A DNA stretch of 64,000 nt from Moorella sp. Hama-1 (GTDB lineage Bacteria; Bacillota; DSM-521; Neomoorellales; Neomoorellaceae), in contig NZ_AP024620.1 in the NCBI RefSeq assembly GCF_023734095.1, positions 554,501 to 618,500 on the forward strand, given 5' to 3'. How positions within the stretch are numbered: position 1 is the first letter of the stretch; the number at the start of each line of letters is the position of its first letter. Shown here piece by piece: positions 18,362-30,183 of the stretch. The notes beneath the pieces are model-generated. The model was not told where the DNA came from and did no database searches. It saw only the letters and a list, made by a program, of their open reading frames with translations. The position numbers were made by a program, and so were the translations under genes.

Positions 18362-18895
18362 ATGGCCTGGGAGGCCGCAGAGATTATTCCACTGCTGCGC
18401 TGGCAGCGGCATGACTTTCTCAACCACCTGCAGGTTATTTCCGGCTATATCCAGCTCCAGAAAAGTGACCGGGCCCTGGTCTACCTGCGGCAGGTTATCG
18501 ACCAGATGGAACAAGTAGGCCGGGTTATGCGCCTCCTCCAGCCGGAACTGGCCCTCATCGCCCTGACCAAAATCGAGATGGCTGCGGCCAGGGGTATTAA
18601 CCTGGAAATTAAAATTGAAACGCGCATGGAAAACCCGGTCCTGGAACTGGGAGAAGCCGCGGACCTCTGGGCAAGGGCCTGGGATCTCGCCCTGGCCCTG
18701 TGTAGCGGGGATACCCTCGGATTCACCCTGACAGAAGCAGGGGACGGCTACCGCCTGCATTTTCATATCCCAGTACCGGCTGCACTACCCCCACCGGAGG
18801 CGGCAGCCACCCTGGCGGGCAGTCAACAATCACCCTTCACCTGGCATCCCGAAACAGGTGATTTAAGCATCCTTTTGCGGAAAAACTCCATCTAA
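18362..18895 (+). CDS. spo0B: Spo0B-like sporulation phosphotransferase
   Basis: 178 residues. The N-terminus has the Spo0B alpha-hairpin phosphotransfer motif RHDFLNHLQVISGYIQL, whose histidine passes phosphate from Spo0F to Spo0A in the phosphorelay. The C-terminal part is a degenerate kinase-like domain. Position between rpmA and obg is the same as in Bacillus subtilis. ATG at 18362 is five to six bases after GGAGGGG; a GTG at 18356 overlaps that site. Confidence 0.85.
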   Translation: MAWEAAEIIPLLRWQRHDFLNHLQVISGYIQLQKSDRALVYLRQVIDQMEQVGRVMRLLQPELALIALTKIEMAAARGINLEIKIETRMENPVLELGEAADLWARAWDLALALCSGDTLGFTLTEAGDGYRLHFHIPVPAALPPPEAAATLAGSQQSPFTWHPETGDLSILLRKNSI

Positions 18896-20323
<1,428 letters not shown>

Positions 20324-20329
20324 GGGTGT

Positions 20330-21466
20330 TTGACGGAGGAGGAGTGCCGGCAGACTTTGAGCCAGGCCCGGCGGCTGGTGGTGAAGGTCGGTACCAGCAC
20401 CCTGACCCATAAAACAGGCAAATTAAACCTGGAACGAATGGAGCGCCTGGTGCGCGAACTGGTCGACCAGGTCAACGCCGGTCGTCAGGTGGTCCTGGTG
20501 ACCTCTGGAGCCGTGGGAGCTGGTATGGGCCGGCTGGGATTAAAAGAGAAACCCCGGACCCTGCCGGAAAAACAGGCCGCCGCCGCCGTGGGCCAGGGAT
20601 TGCTCATGCACATGTATGAAAAATTCTTCAGTGATTACGGCCTGCTGGTGGCCCAGGTACTCCTCACCCGGGATGACCTGGCCGACCGGACTCGTTACCT
20701 CAATTCCCGCCATACCCTGGCCGCCCTGCTGCGCCATAATGTCATACCGGTTGTCAACGAGAACGATACGGTAGCGGTAGAGGAGATCCGCGTCGGCGAT
20801 AACGACACCCTTTCCGCCCTGGTGGCCGGGTTGATTGACGCTGATATCCTGTTTTTATTGACTGACACCGGCGGTCTTTTTACGGCCAACCCCGCCACCG
20901 ACGCTGGGGCCTGCCTGCTACCTTGTATTACGGAGATTACTCCGGAGGTGGAAGCCCTGGCCGGGGGGGCCGGTTCCACCTGGTCGACGGGCGGTATGGC
21001 TACCAAGATCCAGGCCGCCCGGCTGGCCACCAGCTTCGGCATTCCGGTAGTCATCGCCAGCGGTATCCACGCCGGCCAGATCAGTTCCATCCTCCGGGGT
21101 GAAGAAGTAGGGACCATCTTCCTGCCCCGGGAACACCGCGCCCATACCAGGAAACGCTGGCTGGCCTACGCCCCGGCCGCCCAGGGCCAGATCCAGGTCG
21201 ACGCCGGGGCGGCCCGGGCCATCTGCAAAAATGGCAAGAGCCTCCTCCCCGGCGGCGTAACAGCAGTGGTAGGAGATTTTGAACAGGGGGCCGTTGTTAG
21301 TATCGTTGATCCCGCTGGTAAAGAAATAGCCCGGGGGATGACCAATTACCCGGCGGCGGCTATTTCCCGGATTAAAGGCAGGAAAACGGGAGAGATTGGC
21401 GAAATCTTAGGTTACAAGGATTACGACGAAATCGTCCACCGGGATAACTTAATTGTCCTGGGATAA
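20330..21466 (+). CDS. proB: Glutamate 5-kinase
   Basis: A 378-residue amino-acid kinase with VVKVGTSTLT, VTSGAVGAG and NENDTVAVEEIRVGDND motifs, followed by a C-terminal PUA domain (from about residue 280). It catalyses the first step of proline synthesis. TTG start at 20330, seven bases after obg, with GGAGGAGTGAGGG upstream; it is followed 17 bases later by proA. Confidence 0.95.
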   Translation: MTEEECRQTLSQARRLVVKVGTSTLTHKTGKLNLERMERLVRELVDQVNAGRQVVLVTSGAVGAGMGRLGLKEKPRTLPEKQAAAAVGQGLLMHMYEKFFSDYGLLVAQVLLTRDDLADRTRYLNSRHTLAALLRHNVIPVVNENDTVAVEEIRVGDNDTLSALVAGLIDADILFLLTDTGGLFTANPATDAGACLLPCITEITPEVEALAGGAGSTWSTGGMATKIQAARLATSFGIPVVIASGIHAGQISSILRGEEVGTIFLPREHRAHTRKRWLAYAPAAQGQIQVDAGAARAICKNGKSLLPGGVTAVVGDFEQGAVVSIVDPAGKEIARGMTNYPAAAISRIKGRKTGEIGEILGYKDYDEIVHRDNLIVLG

Positions 21467-21483
21467 AGGAGAAAGGAGCGGTT

Positions 21484-22743
21484 ATGATGGATATAGCCCG
21501 GGAAGTGCAGGATAAAGGTCGCCGGGCCAGGGAGGCAGCCAGGCTCCTGGCCGGCCTGGGGACAAGCCAGAAAAACGCAGCCCTGCTGGCCATGGCCCGG
21601 GCCCTGGAGGAGGAGCAGGCGGAGATCCTGGCGGCCAACGCTCGGGATATGGCCGCCGGGGAAGAAAAGGGGCTTTCCCGGGCCCTCCTGGACCGCCTGC
21701 TCCTGAACGAAAAGCGCATCCGGGATATGGCTACCGGCCTGCGGGAGCTGGCAGCTTTACCCGACCCCGTCGGCGAGGTGACCTCCATGTGGACCCGGCC
21801 CAACGACCTGCAGATCGGCCGGGTACGGGTGCCCCTGGGGGTGATCGGCATTATCTATGAGGCCCGGCCCAACGTCACGGTGGACGCCGCGGGCCTGTGC
21901 TTAAAAACCGGCAATGCCGTCATCCTTCGCGGCGGCTCCGAGGCCTTTTATTCCAACCAGGCCCTGACTCGGGTTATCAGCCGGGCGGCGACGGCAGCGG
22001 GGGCGCCGGAGGGAGCTATCCAGTTAATTGAAACTACCGATCGGGAGGCCGTCAACCTGCTCCTCCGGGCCAATGATTACCTGGACGTCCTGATTCCCCG
22101 GGGCGGCGCCGGCCTCATCCGGGCTGTGGTGGAAAACGCCACGGTACCCGTCATTGAGACCGGTGTCGGCAACTGCCACGTCTATGTCGACGCCCAGGCC
22201 GACCTGGAAATGGCCCGGCGGATCGTCGTTAATGCTAAAACCCAGCGCCCCGGCGTCTGCAATGCTATGGAAACCCTGCTGGTTCACAGGGAAGTGGCGG
22301 ACGAGTTTTTACCACCCCTGGCAGCGGCCTTAAAAGAAAAGGGTGTCACCCTGCGGGGGTGTGAACGCACCCGGGCCCTCATACCTTGGGCGGAAGCCGC
22401 CACTGAAGCCGATTGGGCCACAGAATACCTGGATCTCATCCTGGCCATTCGCGTTGTCGACAGCTTTGAGGAGGCCCTGGAGCATATCCACCGTTACGGC
22501 ACCAAACACTCGGAAGCCATTGTCACCACCAATTATCAGACGGCCCGGGAATTCCTGGCCCGGGTAGACGCGGCAGCCGTCTACGTCAACGCCTCCACCC
22601 GTTTTACCGATGGTTACGAATTTGGCTTTGGCGCCGAGATCGGTATCAGCACCCAGAAACTCCACGCCCGGGGCCCCATGGGACCGGAGCAGCTAACATC
22701 TTTTAAGTATATTATCTTTGGTAGTGGACAGATCCGTCAGTAA
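21484..22743 (+). CDS. proA: Gamma-glutamyl phosphate reductase
   Basis: A 419-residue aldehyde-dehydrogenase family enzyme, second step of proline synthesis. The catalytic Cys lies in QRPGVCNAMETLLVH, and RPNVTVDAAGLCLKTGNAVILRGG is typical. The start MMDIAREV follows GGAGCG; either of the two adjacent ATGs may serve. Confidence 0.95.
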   Translation: MMDIAREVQDKGRRAREAARLLAGLGTSQKNAALLAMARALEEEQAEILAANARDMAAGEEKGLSRALLDRLLLNEKRIRDMATGLRELAALPDPVGEVTSMWTRPNDLQIGRVRVPLGVIGIIYEARPNVTVDAAGLCLKTGNAVILRGGSEAFYSNQALTRVISRAATAAGAPEGAIQLIETTDREAVNLLLRANDYLDVLIPRGGAGLIRAVVENATVPVIETGVGNCHVYVDAQADLEMARRIVVNAKTQRPGVCNAMETLLVHREVADEFLPPLAAALKEKGVTLRGCERTRALIPWAEAATEADWATEYLDLILAIRVVDSFEEALEHIHRYGTKHSEAIVTTNYQTAREFLARVDAAAVYVNASTRFTDGYEFGFGAEIGISTQKLHARGPMGPEQLTSFKYIIFGSGQIRQ

Positions 22744-22780
22744 TTGTTAAAATAACAGCATAGGGAATCTGGAGGTAATG

Positions 22781-23434
22781 ATGAATTCAGTTACCCGTCC
22801 CGGACGGGTAGGGATTATGGGCGGGACCTTTGATCCCATCCACTACGGCCACCTGGTAACGGCCGAAGCGGCCCGCTGGGAGTTCGTCCTGGATAAGGTG
22901 ATCTTTGTGCCCTCCGGGCACCCTCCCCATAAAAAGGGCTACCAGGTCACCAGGGCGGAATACCGCTACCAGATGACCGTGCTGGCTACAGCCAGCAACC
23001 CTTATTTTGAAGTCTCCCGGACCGAGATTAACCGGGAGGGTTACTCCTACACCGTCGACACAGTCAGTGCCTTTCGACGGGAGTATGGCCCCCAGACCCA
23101 GCTTTACTTTATTACCGGTGCCGACGCTATCCTGGAAATCTTGACGTGGAAGGATGTCGACAGGCTCCTGCGTGAATGCCAGTTTATTGCTGCCACGCGA
23201 CCTGGTTTTCAGTTGAACCGGCTCGAAGAATCCCGGCCCCAGTTACCGGTTGAGGGTAGGCACCGTATTCATCTCATTGAAGTCCCGGCTCTGGCCATAT
23301 CATCTACTGATATCCGCTGGCGGGTAAAGAATAATAAACCCATAAAATACCTGTTGCCGGAAGCAGTGGAAGAGTATATCTGTTCCCGGGGGTTATACCG
23401 GCCCCGGCCGGACGGCGTATACGATAAGGGCTAG
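22781..23434 (+). CDS. nadD: Nicotinate-nucleotide adenylyltransferase
   Basis: A 217-residue nucleotidyltransferase making deamido-NAD, the substrate of the NadE encoded upstream in this window. The motifs [15 protein letters not shown] and SSTDIRWRV are present. The second ATG (22781) is better spaced from GGAGG than the one at 22778. Linkage nadD-yqeK-rsfS is common in Firmicutes; an RRM gene is inserted here. Confidence 0.94.
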   Translation: MNSVTRPGRVGIMGGTFDPIHYGHLVTAEAARWEFVLDKVIFVPSGHPPHKKGYQVTRAEYRYQMTVLATASNPYFEVSRTEINREGYSYTVDTVSAFRREYGPQTQLYFITGADAILEILTWKDVDRLLRECQFIAATRPGFQLNRLEESRPQLPVEGRHRIHLIEVPALAISSTDIRWRVKNNKPIKYLLPEAVEEYICSRGLYRPRPDGVYDKG

Positions 23435-23470
23435 GACTGTATACTACTAATAACATTTAAGAAGAGGTGA

Positions 23471-23725
23471 ATGGCTTTGGTGCGTACCCTGTATGTGGGT
23501 AACCTTCCCTGGTCTACCAGTGAAGAAGAACTGGCGCAGGCCTTCGGGTCCCACGGCGAAGTCTTGAGCGCGCGGATTATTACCGATCGGCAGACCGGCA
23601 GGTCGCGGGGCTTTGGCTTCGTAGAAGTAAACGACGCGGACGCCGATCAGATGATCGCCGCTATGAATGGGTCTGAACTGGGCGGTCGCATTCTGACCGT
23701 CAACGAAGCCCGGGCCCGTTCCTAG
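23471..23725 (+). CDS. Small RRM-type RNA-binding protein
   Basis: 84 residues forming one RNA recognition motif: RNP2 as LYVGNL and RNP1 as RGFGFVEV. Such proteins are typical of cyanobacteria and eukaryotes and occur in scattered anaerobic bacteria. No added domain. It sits between nadD and yqeK and is followed by an intrinsic terminator, so it ends a transcription unit. Role in RNA metabolism or cold response is inferred from the family only. Confidence 0.9.
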   Translation: MALVRTLYVGNLPWSTSEEELAQAFGSHGEVLSARIITDRQTGRSRGFGFVEVNDADADQMIAAMNGSELGGRILTVNEARARS

Positions 23726-23751
23726 GTCTTAAGGCCGCGGGCATCCTTGAC

Positions 23752-23778
23752 CTCCTATTGCCATAATAGGGGGTTTTT
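23752..23778 (+). terminator. Intrinsic terminator after the RRM gene
   Basis: CTCCTATT (23752-23759) pairs with AATAGGGG (23765-23772), loop GCCAT, then TTTTT at 23774-23778. Confidence 0.8.
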
Positions 23779-23819
23779 GTTAACATCGGCTCGCTCAAAA
23801 GGAAAGCGGAGCAGGAACA

Positions 23820-24389
23820 ATGATTGAATATCAAAAAATCCTGGCCGCCAGGCTACCGGAAAAACGCTACCGGCACAGCCTGGGAGTAGCCGCGACGGCT
23901 GCCCAACTGGCAAGCAAAAACAAGGTCGATCCAGAACAGGCCCGCCTGGCGGGCCTGTTACACGATTATGCCCGGGATTTACCGGGGCCGGAACTGCTGG
24001 CCCTGGCCACCGGGGCCGGCCTGGTAACCTGCGAACTGGAACGGCGGCTCCCCGTTTTACTTCACGGCCCGGTAGGCGCCCTGCTGATTAAACAGGGTCT
24101 GGGCCTGGCCGACCGGGCCATCCTTCAGGCCATCGCCCGGCACACGGTGGGGTCTGTGGCCATGACCACCCTGGATAAGATTATTTACCTGGCCGATGCC
24201 ATTGAGCCGGAACGCCGTTTCCCCGGGGTGGAAGAACTGCGTCGCCTGGCCGGGACGGATCTGCAGGCCGCCCTCCTGAAAGCCTTTGAATCCAGTATTT
24301 TTTATCTCCTGGGAAAGGGGCAACCCCTGCACCCGGCGACGATAGAAGCCCGGAACTATATCCTTTTATCGGGGGAGGCCGAAATTTGA
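23820..24389 (+). CDS. yqeK: HD-domain Ap4A hydrolase YqeK
   Basis: A 189-residue HD-superfamily protein with the metal motif LLHDYARD near residue 47 and conserved RHTVGSVAMTTLDKIIYLADAIEP. YqeK proteins cleave diadenosine tetraphosphate to ADP. It overlaps rsfS by one base, the usual pairing. Confidence 0.9.
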   Translation: MIEYQKILAARLPEKRYRHSLGVAATAAQLASKNKVDPEQARLAGLLHDYARDLPGPELLALATGAGLVTCELERRLPVLLHGPVGALLIKQGLGLADRAILQAIARHTVGSVAMTTLDKIIYLADAIEPERRFPGVEELRRLAGTDLQAALLKAFESSIFYLLGKGQPLHPATIEARNYILLSGEAEI

Positions 24390-24736
24390 TGGACGCAGGT
24401 CGGGTAGCCCAGCTGGCGGCCCGGGCGGTGCAGGCGAAAAAGGGACGCGACCCAATTATCCTCGATCTCCGCGGCATCACCCTCATTGCCGACTACTTCG
24501 TCATCGCCAGCGGTACCTCCACCGTCCAGGTACAGGCCATAACCAATCAGGTAGAAGAGAGCCTGGAATCGGCCGGCGTAGAACTCTTGCACCGCGAAGG
24601 CCTGGACGCGGCCCGCTGGGTATTGCTGGACTTCGGCGATGTGGTGGTGCATATCTTCCTCGAAGAAGAGCGCCGTTTCTACGACCTGGAACGCCTCTGG
24701 GGCGATGCCCGGAAGGTGGCTATCGAAAACGAATGA
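24389..24736 (+). CDS. rsfS: Ribosomal silencing factor RsfS
   Basis: 115 residues. The family core is present: ILDLRGITLIADYFVIASG, then WVLLDFGDVVVHIFLEEERRFYDLERLW. RsfS binds L14 and blocks subunit joining when nutrients are low. The ATG at 24389 follows GGGGGAGG by ten bases; a TTG one codon earlier is possible. Confidence 0.92.
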   Translation: MDAGRVAQLAARAVQAKKGRDPIILDLRGITLIADYFVIASGTSTVQVQAITNQVEESLESAGVELLHREGLDAARWVLLDFGDVVVHIFLEEERRFYDLERLWGDARKVAIENE

Positions 24737-24760
24737 GTTTGGTAATCTGGAGTGACACTT

Positions 24761-27250
24761 ATGGACGCACGCTATAATTTCAAAGAAATCGAACCCAAGT
24801 GGCAGCGTCGTTGGGAAGCCGGCGACCTGTATCGGGTGACGGAGGATCCCGATAAGCCCAAGTTTTACTGCCTGGAGATGTTCCCCTATCCCTCCGGCAA
24901 CCTGCACATGGGACACGTCCGCAACTACTCCATCGGCGATGTCGTCGCCAGGGTCAAGCGGATGCGGGGTTATAATGTCCTCCATCCCATGGGCTGGGAC
25001 GCCTTCGGCCTGCCGGCGGAAAACGCCGCCATCCACCGGGGTATCCCGCCGGCGCAATGGACCTGGAGCAATATTGCCAACATGCGCCGGCAGCTCCACG
25101 CCATGGGCATCAGCTACGATTGGGACCGGGAGGTAGCTACCTGCCACCCCAATTATTATCGCTGGACCCAGTGGCTTTTCCTGCAGATGTATAAACACGG
25201 CCTGGCCTATCGTAAGAAGGCCGCCGTCAACTGGTGCCCCTCCTGTGCCACCGTCCTGGCCAATGAGCAGGTCGTGGATGGTGCCTGCGAGCGTTGCCAT
25301 ACACCGGTAATGCGTAAAGACCTGGAGCAGTGGTTTTTCCGCATTACCGACTATGCCGACCGCCTGCAGGAGGATTTGAAGAAACTACCCGGCTGGCCGG
25401 ACAAGGTTAAAATCATGCAGGAAAACTGGATCGGCAAGAGTACCGGTGCTGAGGTAGTCTTCACGGTCGAGGGCAGCGGCCGGGAGATCCCGGTCTATAC
25501 CACCCGCCCGGATACCCTCTACGGGGTGACCTATATGGTCCTGGCACCCGAGCACCCCCTGGTGGAGGAATTGACAGCCGGGACGCCTTACGCCGGGCCG
25601 GTGGCGGCATTCGCCCGGGCGGCGCGGTACTTGAGTGCCCTGGACCGTACAGCCACAGACAAGGAAAAGGAAGGCCTCTTTACCGGCGCCTATGCCATCA
25701 ACCCGGTTAATGGTGAACGGGTGCCCATCTGGATTGCCAACTACGTTCTCATGGAATACGGTACCGGGGCTGTTATGGGGGTGCCGGCCCACGACCAGCG
25801 GGACTATGAGTTTGCCCGCAAGTATGGCCTGCCCGTTAAGGCGGTAATCCGGCCGGTGGACCGGGAACTGGACGGTGCCACCATGACGGCCGCCTATGTG
25901 GAAGATGGCGTCATGTTCAACTCCGGCCCCTTTGACGGCGTCCCCAACAGGGCGGGTATCAAGAAGGTCACCGAATACCTGGAGAGTATGGGTAAGGGTA
26001 AAGCCAGGATCAACTACCGCCTGCGGGACTGGCTTATTTCCCGCCAGCGGTACTGGGGCGCGCCCATACCCATGATCTACTGCGACCACTGCGGCATCGT
26101 ACCGGTACCGGAGGAAGACCTGCCGGTACTCCTGCCGGAAGGGGTAGAATTCCGGCCTACCGGGGAGTCGCCCCTGACCTATTGCCCGGAGTTCGTCCAG
26201 ACCACCTGTCCCCGATGCGGCGGCCCGGCCCGCCGGGAGACGGACACCATGGACACCTTCGTCTGCTCCTCCTGGTACTTCCTGCGCTACACCAGCCCCC
26301 ACAGCCAGGACCAGGCCTTCGAGAGGGATAAAGTCGACTACTGGATGAATGTAGATCAGTACATCGGCGGGGTGGAGCACGCTATCCTGCACCTGATGTA
26401 CGCCCGCTTCTTTACCAAAGCCCTCCACGACTTCGGCCTGGTAGGGGTCGAGGAGCCCTTCCAGAACCTCTTGACCCAGGGCATGGTTCTCAAGGAAGGC
26501 AGCAAGATGTCCAAATCCAAGGGGAATATCGTCAGCCCCGAAGAGATAATTGACCGCTACGGGGCCGATACGGCGCGCCTGTTTATCCTCTTTGCCGCCC
26601 CGCCGGAGCGGGACCTGGAGTGGAGCGACCAGGGGGTAGAGGGCTGCTATCGCTTCTTGAACCGGGTCTGGCGCCTGGTGGCCTCTTACGCCGACGCAGT
26701 ACGCCAGGCTGGTGGCCCGCCGGAAATTAAAAGACATGACGACCGGGAACTCTGGCGTCTCCTCCATGCCACCATCAAGAAAGTTACCGAGGATGTTGAG
26801 GAACGCTTTAACTTTAACACCGCCATCAGTGCTATCATGGAATTAGTTAACGGCTGCTATCGTTACCAGGATACCGTGCCGGCTGGGGAGGAAAATCTGG
26901 CCCTCGTGGGTGAGGTCTTACGGAAGCTGGTCACCATCCTGGCCCCCTTTGCCCCCCATATTGCCGAGGAACTCTGGCAGGGCCTGGGCGGCCGGGAGAG
27001 CGTTCATTTGGAATCCTGGCCCCAGTACGACCCGGCAGCCCTGGTAGAAGAGGAAGTAACCCTGGTGGTGCAGATTAACGGCAGGGTGAGGGACCGCCTC
27101 CAGGTGCCGGCAGGTCTGGAGCGGGAGAAAATAGAGGAACTGGTCCTGAAGCGGGATAAGATGGCCGCCATGCTGGCCGGGCAGCAGGTGGTCAAAGTCA
27201 TCATTGTCCCGGATAAACTGGTCAACGTCGTCGCCCGGCGGGCGAGTTAG
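24761..27250 (+). CDS. leuS: Leucyl-tRNA synthetase
   Basis: An 829-residue class I synthetase. HMGH (HIGH) occurs in [14 protein letters not shown] and KMSKS in [11 protein letters not shown] zinc site CPSC...CERC and the CP1 editing domain ([28 protein letters not shown]) are intact. ATG at 24761 is nine bases after GGAG; a GTG at 24752 abuts that site. It follows rsfS, as in many clostridia. Confidence 0.96.
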   Translation: MDARYNFKEIEPKWQRRWEAGDLYRVTEDPDKPKFYCLEMFPYPSGNLHMGHVRNYSIGDVVARVKRMRGYNVLHPMGWDAFGLPAENAAIHRGIPPAQWTWSNIANMRRQLHAMGISYDWDREVATCHPNYYRWTQWLFLQMYKHGLAYRKKAAVNWCPSCATVLANEQVVDGACERCHTPVMRKDLEQWFFRITDYADRLQEDLKKLPGWPDKVKIMQENWIGKSTGAEVVFTVEGSGREIPVYTTRPDTLYGVTYMVLAPEHPLVEELTAGTPYAGPVAAFARAARYLSALDRTATDKEKEGLFTGAYAINPVNGERVPIWIANYVLMEYGTGAVMGVPAHDQRDYEFARKYGLPVKAVIRPVDRELDGATMTAAYVEDGVMFNSGPFDGVPNRAGIKKVTEYLESMGKGKARINYRLRDWLISRQRYWGAPIPMIYCDHCGIVPVPEEDLPVLLPEGVEFRPTGESPLTYCPEFVQTTCPRCGGPARRETDTMDTFVCSSWYFLRYTSPHSQDQAFERDKVDYWMNVDQYIGGVEHAILHLMYARFFTKALHDFGLVGVEEPFQNLLTQGMVLKEGSKMSKSKGNIVSPEEIIDRYGADTARLFILFAAPPERDLEWSDQGVEGCYRFLNRVWRLVASYADAVRQAGGPPEIKRHDDRELWRLLHATIKKVTEDVEERFNFNTAISAIMELVNGCYRYQDTVPAGEENLALVGEVLRKLVTILAPFAPHIAEELWQGLGGRESVHLESWPQYDPAALVEEEVTLVVQINGRVRDRLQVPAGLEREKIEELVLKRDKMAAMLAGQQVVKVIIVPDKLVNVVARRAS

Positions 27251-27257
27251 CTTTTCG

Positions 27258-28286
27258 TCAAGCTCGCATGACCTGCAGCCGGGTTGTGCGGGGCAGTTTC
27301 TGCAGGATAACGGCTGTGCCGCGGACAACGGCTGCCAGGGGATCATCAGCGATGGTCACGGGTAGTTGCAGGCCGTCCGCCAGGAAGGAATCCAGGTGGT
27401 GCAGTAAGGCCCCGCCGCCGGTCAGGGTAATACCCTGTTGGATCAGGTCGGCCGCCAGCTGGGGCGGCGTTTTATCTAGGACGTGGCGGCAATTATGGAG
27501 CAGGGTTTGCAGGGGTTCTGCCAGGGCCGTTGTCAGGTCGGCCGGGGTTATTTTTATCCGGGCCGGGAGGCGGGTCAGGGTATGAACCCCTTTAATTTCT
27601 ATCTTTCCCCCGGGGGGATGGCAGGCGTAAGTACTGGTGATTTTCAGCCTTTCAGCGCTGGTAAAACCGATCTGCAGATGGTGGTGACGCCGCAAATAAG
27701 CCTGGATGGCTTCGTTAAAACTATCGCCGGCCACTGGCAGGGAGCGACCGCTGACCACGCCCCCTAGGGAGACGACGGCGATCTCGGTAGTCCCGCCGCC
27801 GATATTGATCACCAGGTTGCCCAGGGGCTCTTCCACCGGCAGCCCCGCTCCCAGGGCGGCGGCCACCGGTTCTTCCACCAGGAAGACGTCCCGGGCGCCG
27901 GCCTGGCGGGTAGCCTCGATGAGGGCGCGTCTCTCCACCGGGGTACTGCCGTAGGGGGTTGACAATACTACCCGCGGCGACGGCAGGGCTACCCTGCCGG
28001 CAGCCCTGGTAAGGAAGTAACGGAGCATGAGCCGGGTGGTGTCGAAATCGGCAATTACACCCCGCCTCAGGGGTCGGTAGACTACCAGCCGTCGCGGCGC
28101 CCGGCCCAGCATGGAGCGGGCCTCCTCGCCGGCGGCCACCACCTTTTTGGTCACCCTGTCAAAGGCGATAACTGAGGGTTCCCGTAAGACAATGCCCTTT
28201 CCCCGCAGGTAGACCAGGGTATTGGCCGTCCCCAGGTCCACACCTAGGTCGCGGCTGTAGCGCGCCAGGAGTCTCACTCCGGGCAT
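27258..28286 (-). CDS. MreB-family actin-like protein
   Basis: A 342-residue MreB/Mbl/MreBH family ATPase: phosphate-1 motif GVDLGTANTLVY, phosphate-2 NIGGGTTEIAVVSLGG, adenosine motif LTGGGALLHHLDSFL. MreB filaments organise wall synthesis. It stands alone rather than with mreCD and diverges from MreB in several places, so it is a paralog; an Mbl-like or sporulation role is possible. It is the only minus-strand gene in the window and converges with leuS. ATG at 28286 follows GGGGGTGG; the longer TTG start at 28319 lacks a site. Confidence 0.88.
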   Translation of the reverse strand: MPGVRLLARYSRDLGVDLGTANTLVYLRGKGIVLREPSVIAFDRVTKKVVAAGEEARSMLGRAPRRLVVYRPLRRGVIADFDTTRLMLRYFLTRAAGRVALPSPRVVLSTPYGSTPVERRALIEATRQAGARDVFLVEEPVAAALGAGLPVEEPLGNLVINIGGGTTEIAVVSLGGVVSGRSLPVAGDSFNEAIQAYLRRHHHLQIGFTSAERLKITSTYACHPPGGKIEIKGVHTLTRLPARIKITPADLTTALAEPLQTLLHNCRHVLDKTPPQLAADLIQQGITLTGGGALLHHLDSFLADGLQLPVTIADDPLAAVVRGTAVILQKLPRTTRLQVMRA

Positions 28287-28532
28287 TTTACCACCCCCAA
28301 AAATACAGCTGTCGTCCAACCTGGCAACTTTAACCTGAGCCAGTCCCTCACGTATGCGATAATCATCCTCCTTTATTATGGTTTTAGATAAAGGGTGGTA
28401 TGCTCCCTTGAGGCGGGCGGATGCCCCTCTTTTACGAGAAATAGCTGGAAATCAAGATGAAGATAAGGTAGAATACTCTACGTATTAATCAAGGTTGAGC
28501 AAGGTTGATAAAAGTAGAAAGGATGGGTGGGG

Positions 28533-29981
28533 ATGGGATTGAAGCGCCTGGTCCCAACGGTATTGCTGCTTCCGGTCCTGATGATAGCTTTTAATGGGGT
28601 AGCCTGGGCAGCAGGAGGTAATGATCTGGGACATGCTTTACCCCTCTGGAGCGTGTTACCCTTTGTGGGTATGTTGCTGTCGATTGCCATCTGGCCCCTG
28701 GTCAATGGCCACTGGTGGGAAAACAATATGTGGAAGGTAAGCGCCTTCTGGGCTCTGGTCTTTTTTATTCCCTTTTTGATCGCCTTCGGCAGTAGGACGG
28801 CCTTTTTTCAAGCCCTGGAAGTTATTCTCCTTGATTACGTGCCCTTTATTATTCTCCTCTTCGGATTATTTGTGGTCTCGGGAGGGATTATCCTGCGGGG
28901 GACCCTGCGGGGTACTCCCGCCGTCAACACCTTGCTACTACTGGTAGGAACGGTCCTGGCTAGCTGGATTGGGACCACAGGTGCCAGTATGCTCCTGATC
29001 CGGCCGGTGCTCCGGGCCAATGAGTGGCGGCGTTATAAGGCCCACATCGTTATCTTCTTTATCTTCCTGGTATCCAATATCGGCGGCGCCCTGACGCCGG
29101 TAGGGGATCCGCCCCTGTTCCTGGGTTATTTAAGGGGTGTACCCTTTTTCTGGACAATGCGGTTGATTTTTCCTATGGCCTTTAATGTGATAATCCTGCT
29201 GCTTTTACTTTATTTCCTGGACAGCTTCTTCTACCGTAAAGAAAGTGTGCCCAGGTCGACCAGGGAGCGTGATACCCTGCGGGTCGACGGACTGCAGAAC
29301 CTGATTTACCTGGGTATTATCGTTGGGGCGGTAATTGTCAGCGGCATCCTGGCCAAGAACCCAGCCTTCGCCGATCAGCAAACAGGTACCCTCTACGGTA
29401 TTCCCCTGTACCGGCATGGTGCGGAGACCATTGTAATACCCTACACCAATATTATTCGTGACCTGGCCATTCTCCTGGCCGCCTTCCTGTCCTGGAAAAC
29501 CACCTCCATGGCTATTCGTCAGGATAACCATTTTACCTGGGGTCCCATCCGGGAGGTGGCCACCCTCTTTGCCGGTATCTTTATGACCATGATCCCGGCC
29601 CTGGCTATCCTCCACGCCCGCGGGGCAGAACTGGGCCTCTCCCACCCGGCTCAATTTTTCTGGGCTACCGGGGCGCTGTCCAGCTTCCTGGATAACGCCC
29701 CCACGTACCTGGTATTCCTAACAACGGCCACCAGCCTGGGGGCGGCGGGTGGGGTACAGACCACCCTGGGGGTGATCGGCACCGAAATGCTGGCTGCTGT
29801 ATCCTGCGGTGCCGTCTTCATGGGAGCCAACACCTACATTGGCAATGCCCCCAACTTTATGGTACGGTCTATAGCCGAGGAGAACAACATTCGCATGCCC
29901 AGTTTCTTCGGCTACATGGCTTGGTCGGTGGGCATCCTCATCCCACTGTTTATCCTGGACACGCTGATTTTTTTCCGTTAG
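28533..29981 (+). CDS. CitMHS_2/NhaD-type ion antiporter
   Basis: About 482 residues and a dozen hydrophobic segments. An N-terminal signal-like segment ends in AWAAG. Re-entrant motifs GTTGASMLLIRPVLRAN and SNIGGALTPVGDPPLFLGYL, and the matching SSFLDNAPTYLVF and GAVFMGANTYIGNAPNFMV in the second half, are characteristic of the ion transporter superfamily members annotated as sodium:proton antiporters or citrate transporters. The substrate cannot be decided. It is monocistronic, ending at a strong terminator. Start may be GTG 28527. Confidence 0.85.
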   Translation: MGLKRLVPTVLLLPVLMIAFNGVAWAAGGNDLGHALPLWSVLPFVGMLLSIAIWPLVNGHWWENNMWKVSAFWALVFFIPFLIAFGSRTAFFQALEVILLDYVPFIILLFGLFVVSGGIILRGTLRGTPAVNTLLLLVGTVLASWIGTTGASMLLIRPVLRANEWRRYKAHIVIFFIFLVSNIGGALTPVGDPPLFLGYLRGVPFFWTMRLIFPMAFNVIILLLLLYFLDSFFYRKESVPRSTRERDTLRVDGLQNLIYLGIIVGAVIVSGILAKNPAFADQQTGTLYGIPLYRHGAETIVIPYTNIIRDLAILLAAFLSWKTTSMAIRQDNHFTWGPIREVATLFAGIFMTMIPALAILHARGAELGLSHPAQFFWATGALSSFLDNAPTYLVFLTTATSLGAAGGVQTTLGVIGTEMLAAVSCGAVFMGANTYIGNAPNFMVRSIAEENNIRMPSFFGYMAWSVGILIPLFILDTLIFFR

Positions 29982-30066
29982 TTAGCTGGCCAAAGAGAAA
30001 CATGATCCAAGGGCCGCCAGCACCCCCTGGGCACCAGAGTTAGCACCCCGGCTTTTTTTCTAGCCG

Positions 30067-30090
30067 ACCGCCCTTATGGGCGGTTTTTTT
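30067..30090 (+). terminator. Strong terminator after the antiporter gene
   Basis: ACCGCCC (30067-30073) pairs with GGGCGGT (30078-30084) around TTAT, followed by six more T residues. It rules out the longer comEA frame that would begin inside it. Confidence 0.88.
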
Positions 30091-30183
30091 ATCTTTTGGT
30101 GGCGAAATTTGCCACACCTGGCAGGAATAAAGCTGCGGGAGTCGTATTTTATGGCAGGAGGAAAAGTATGGTGGGGTGGTACT

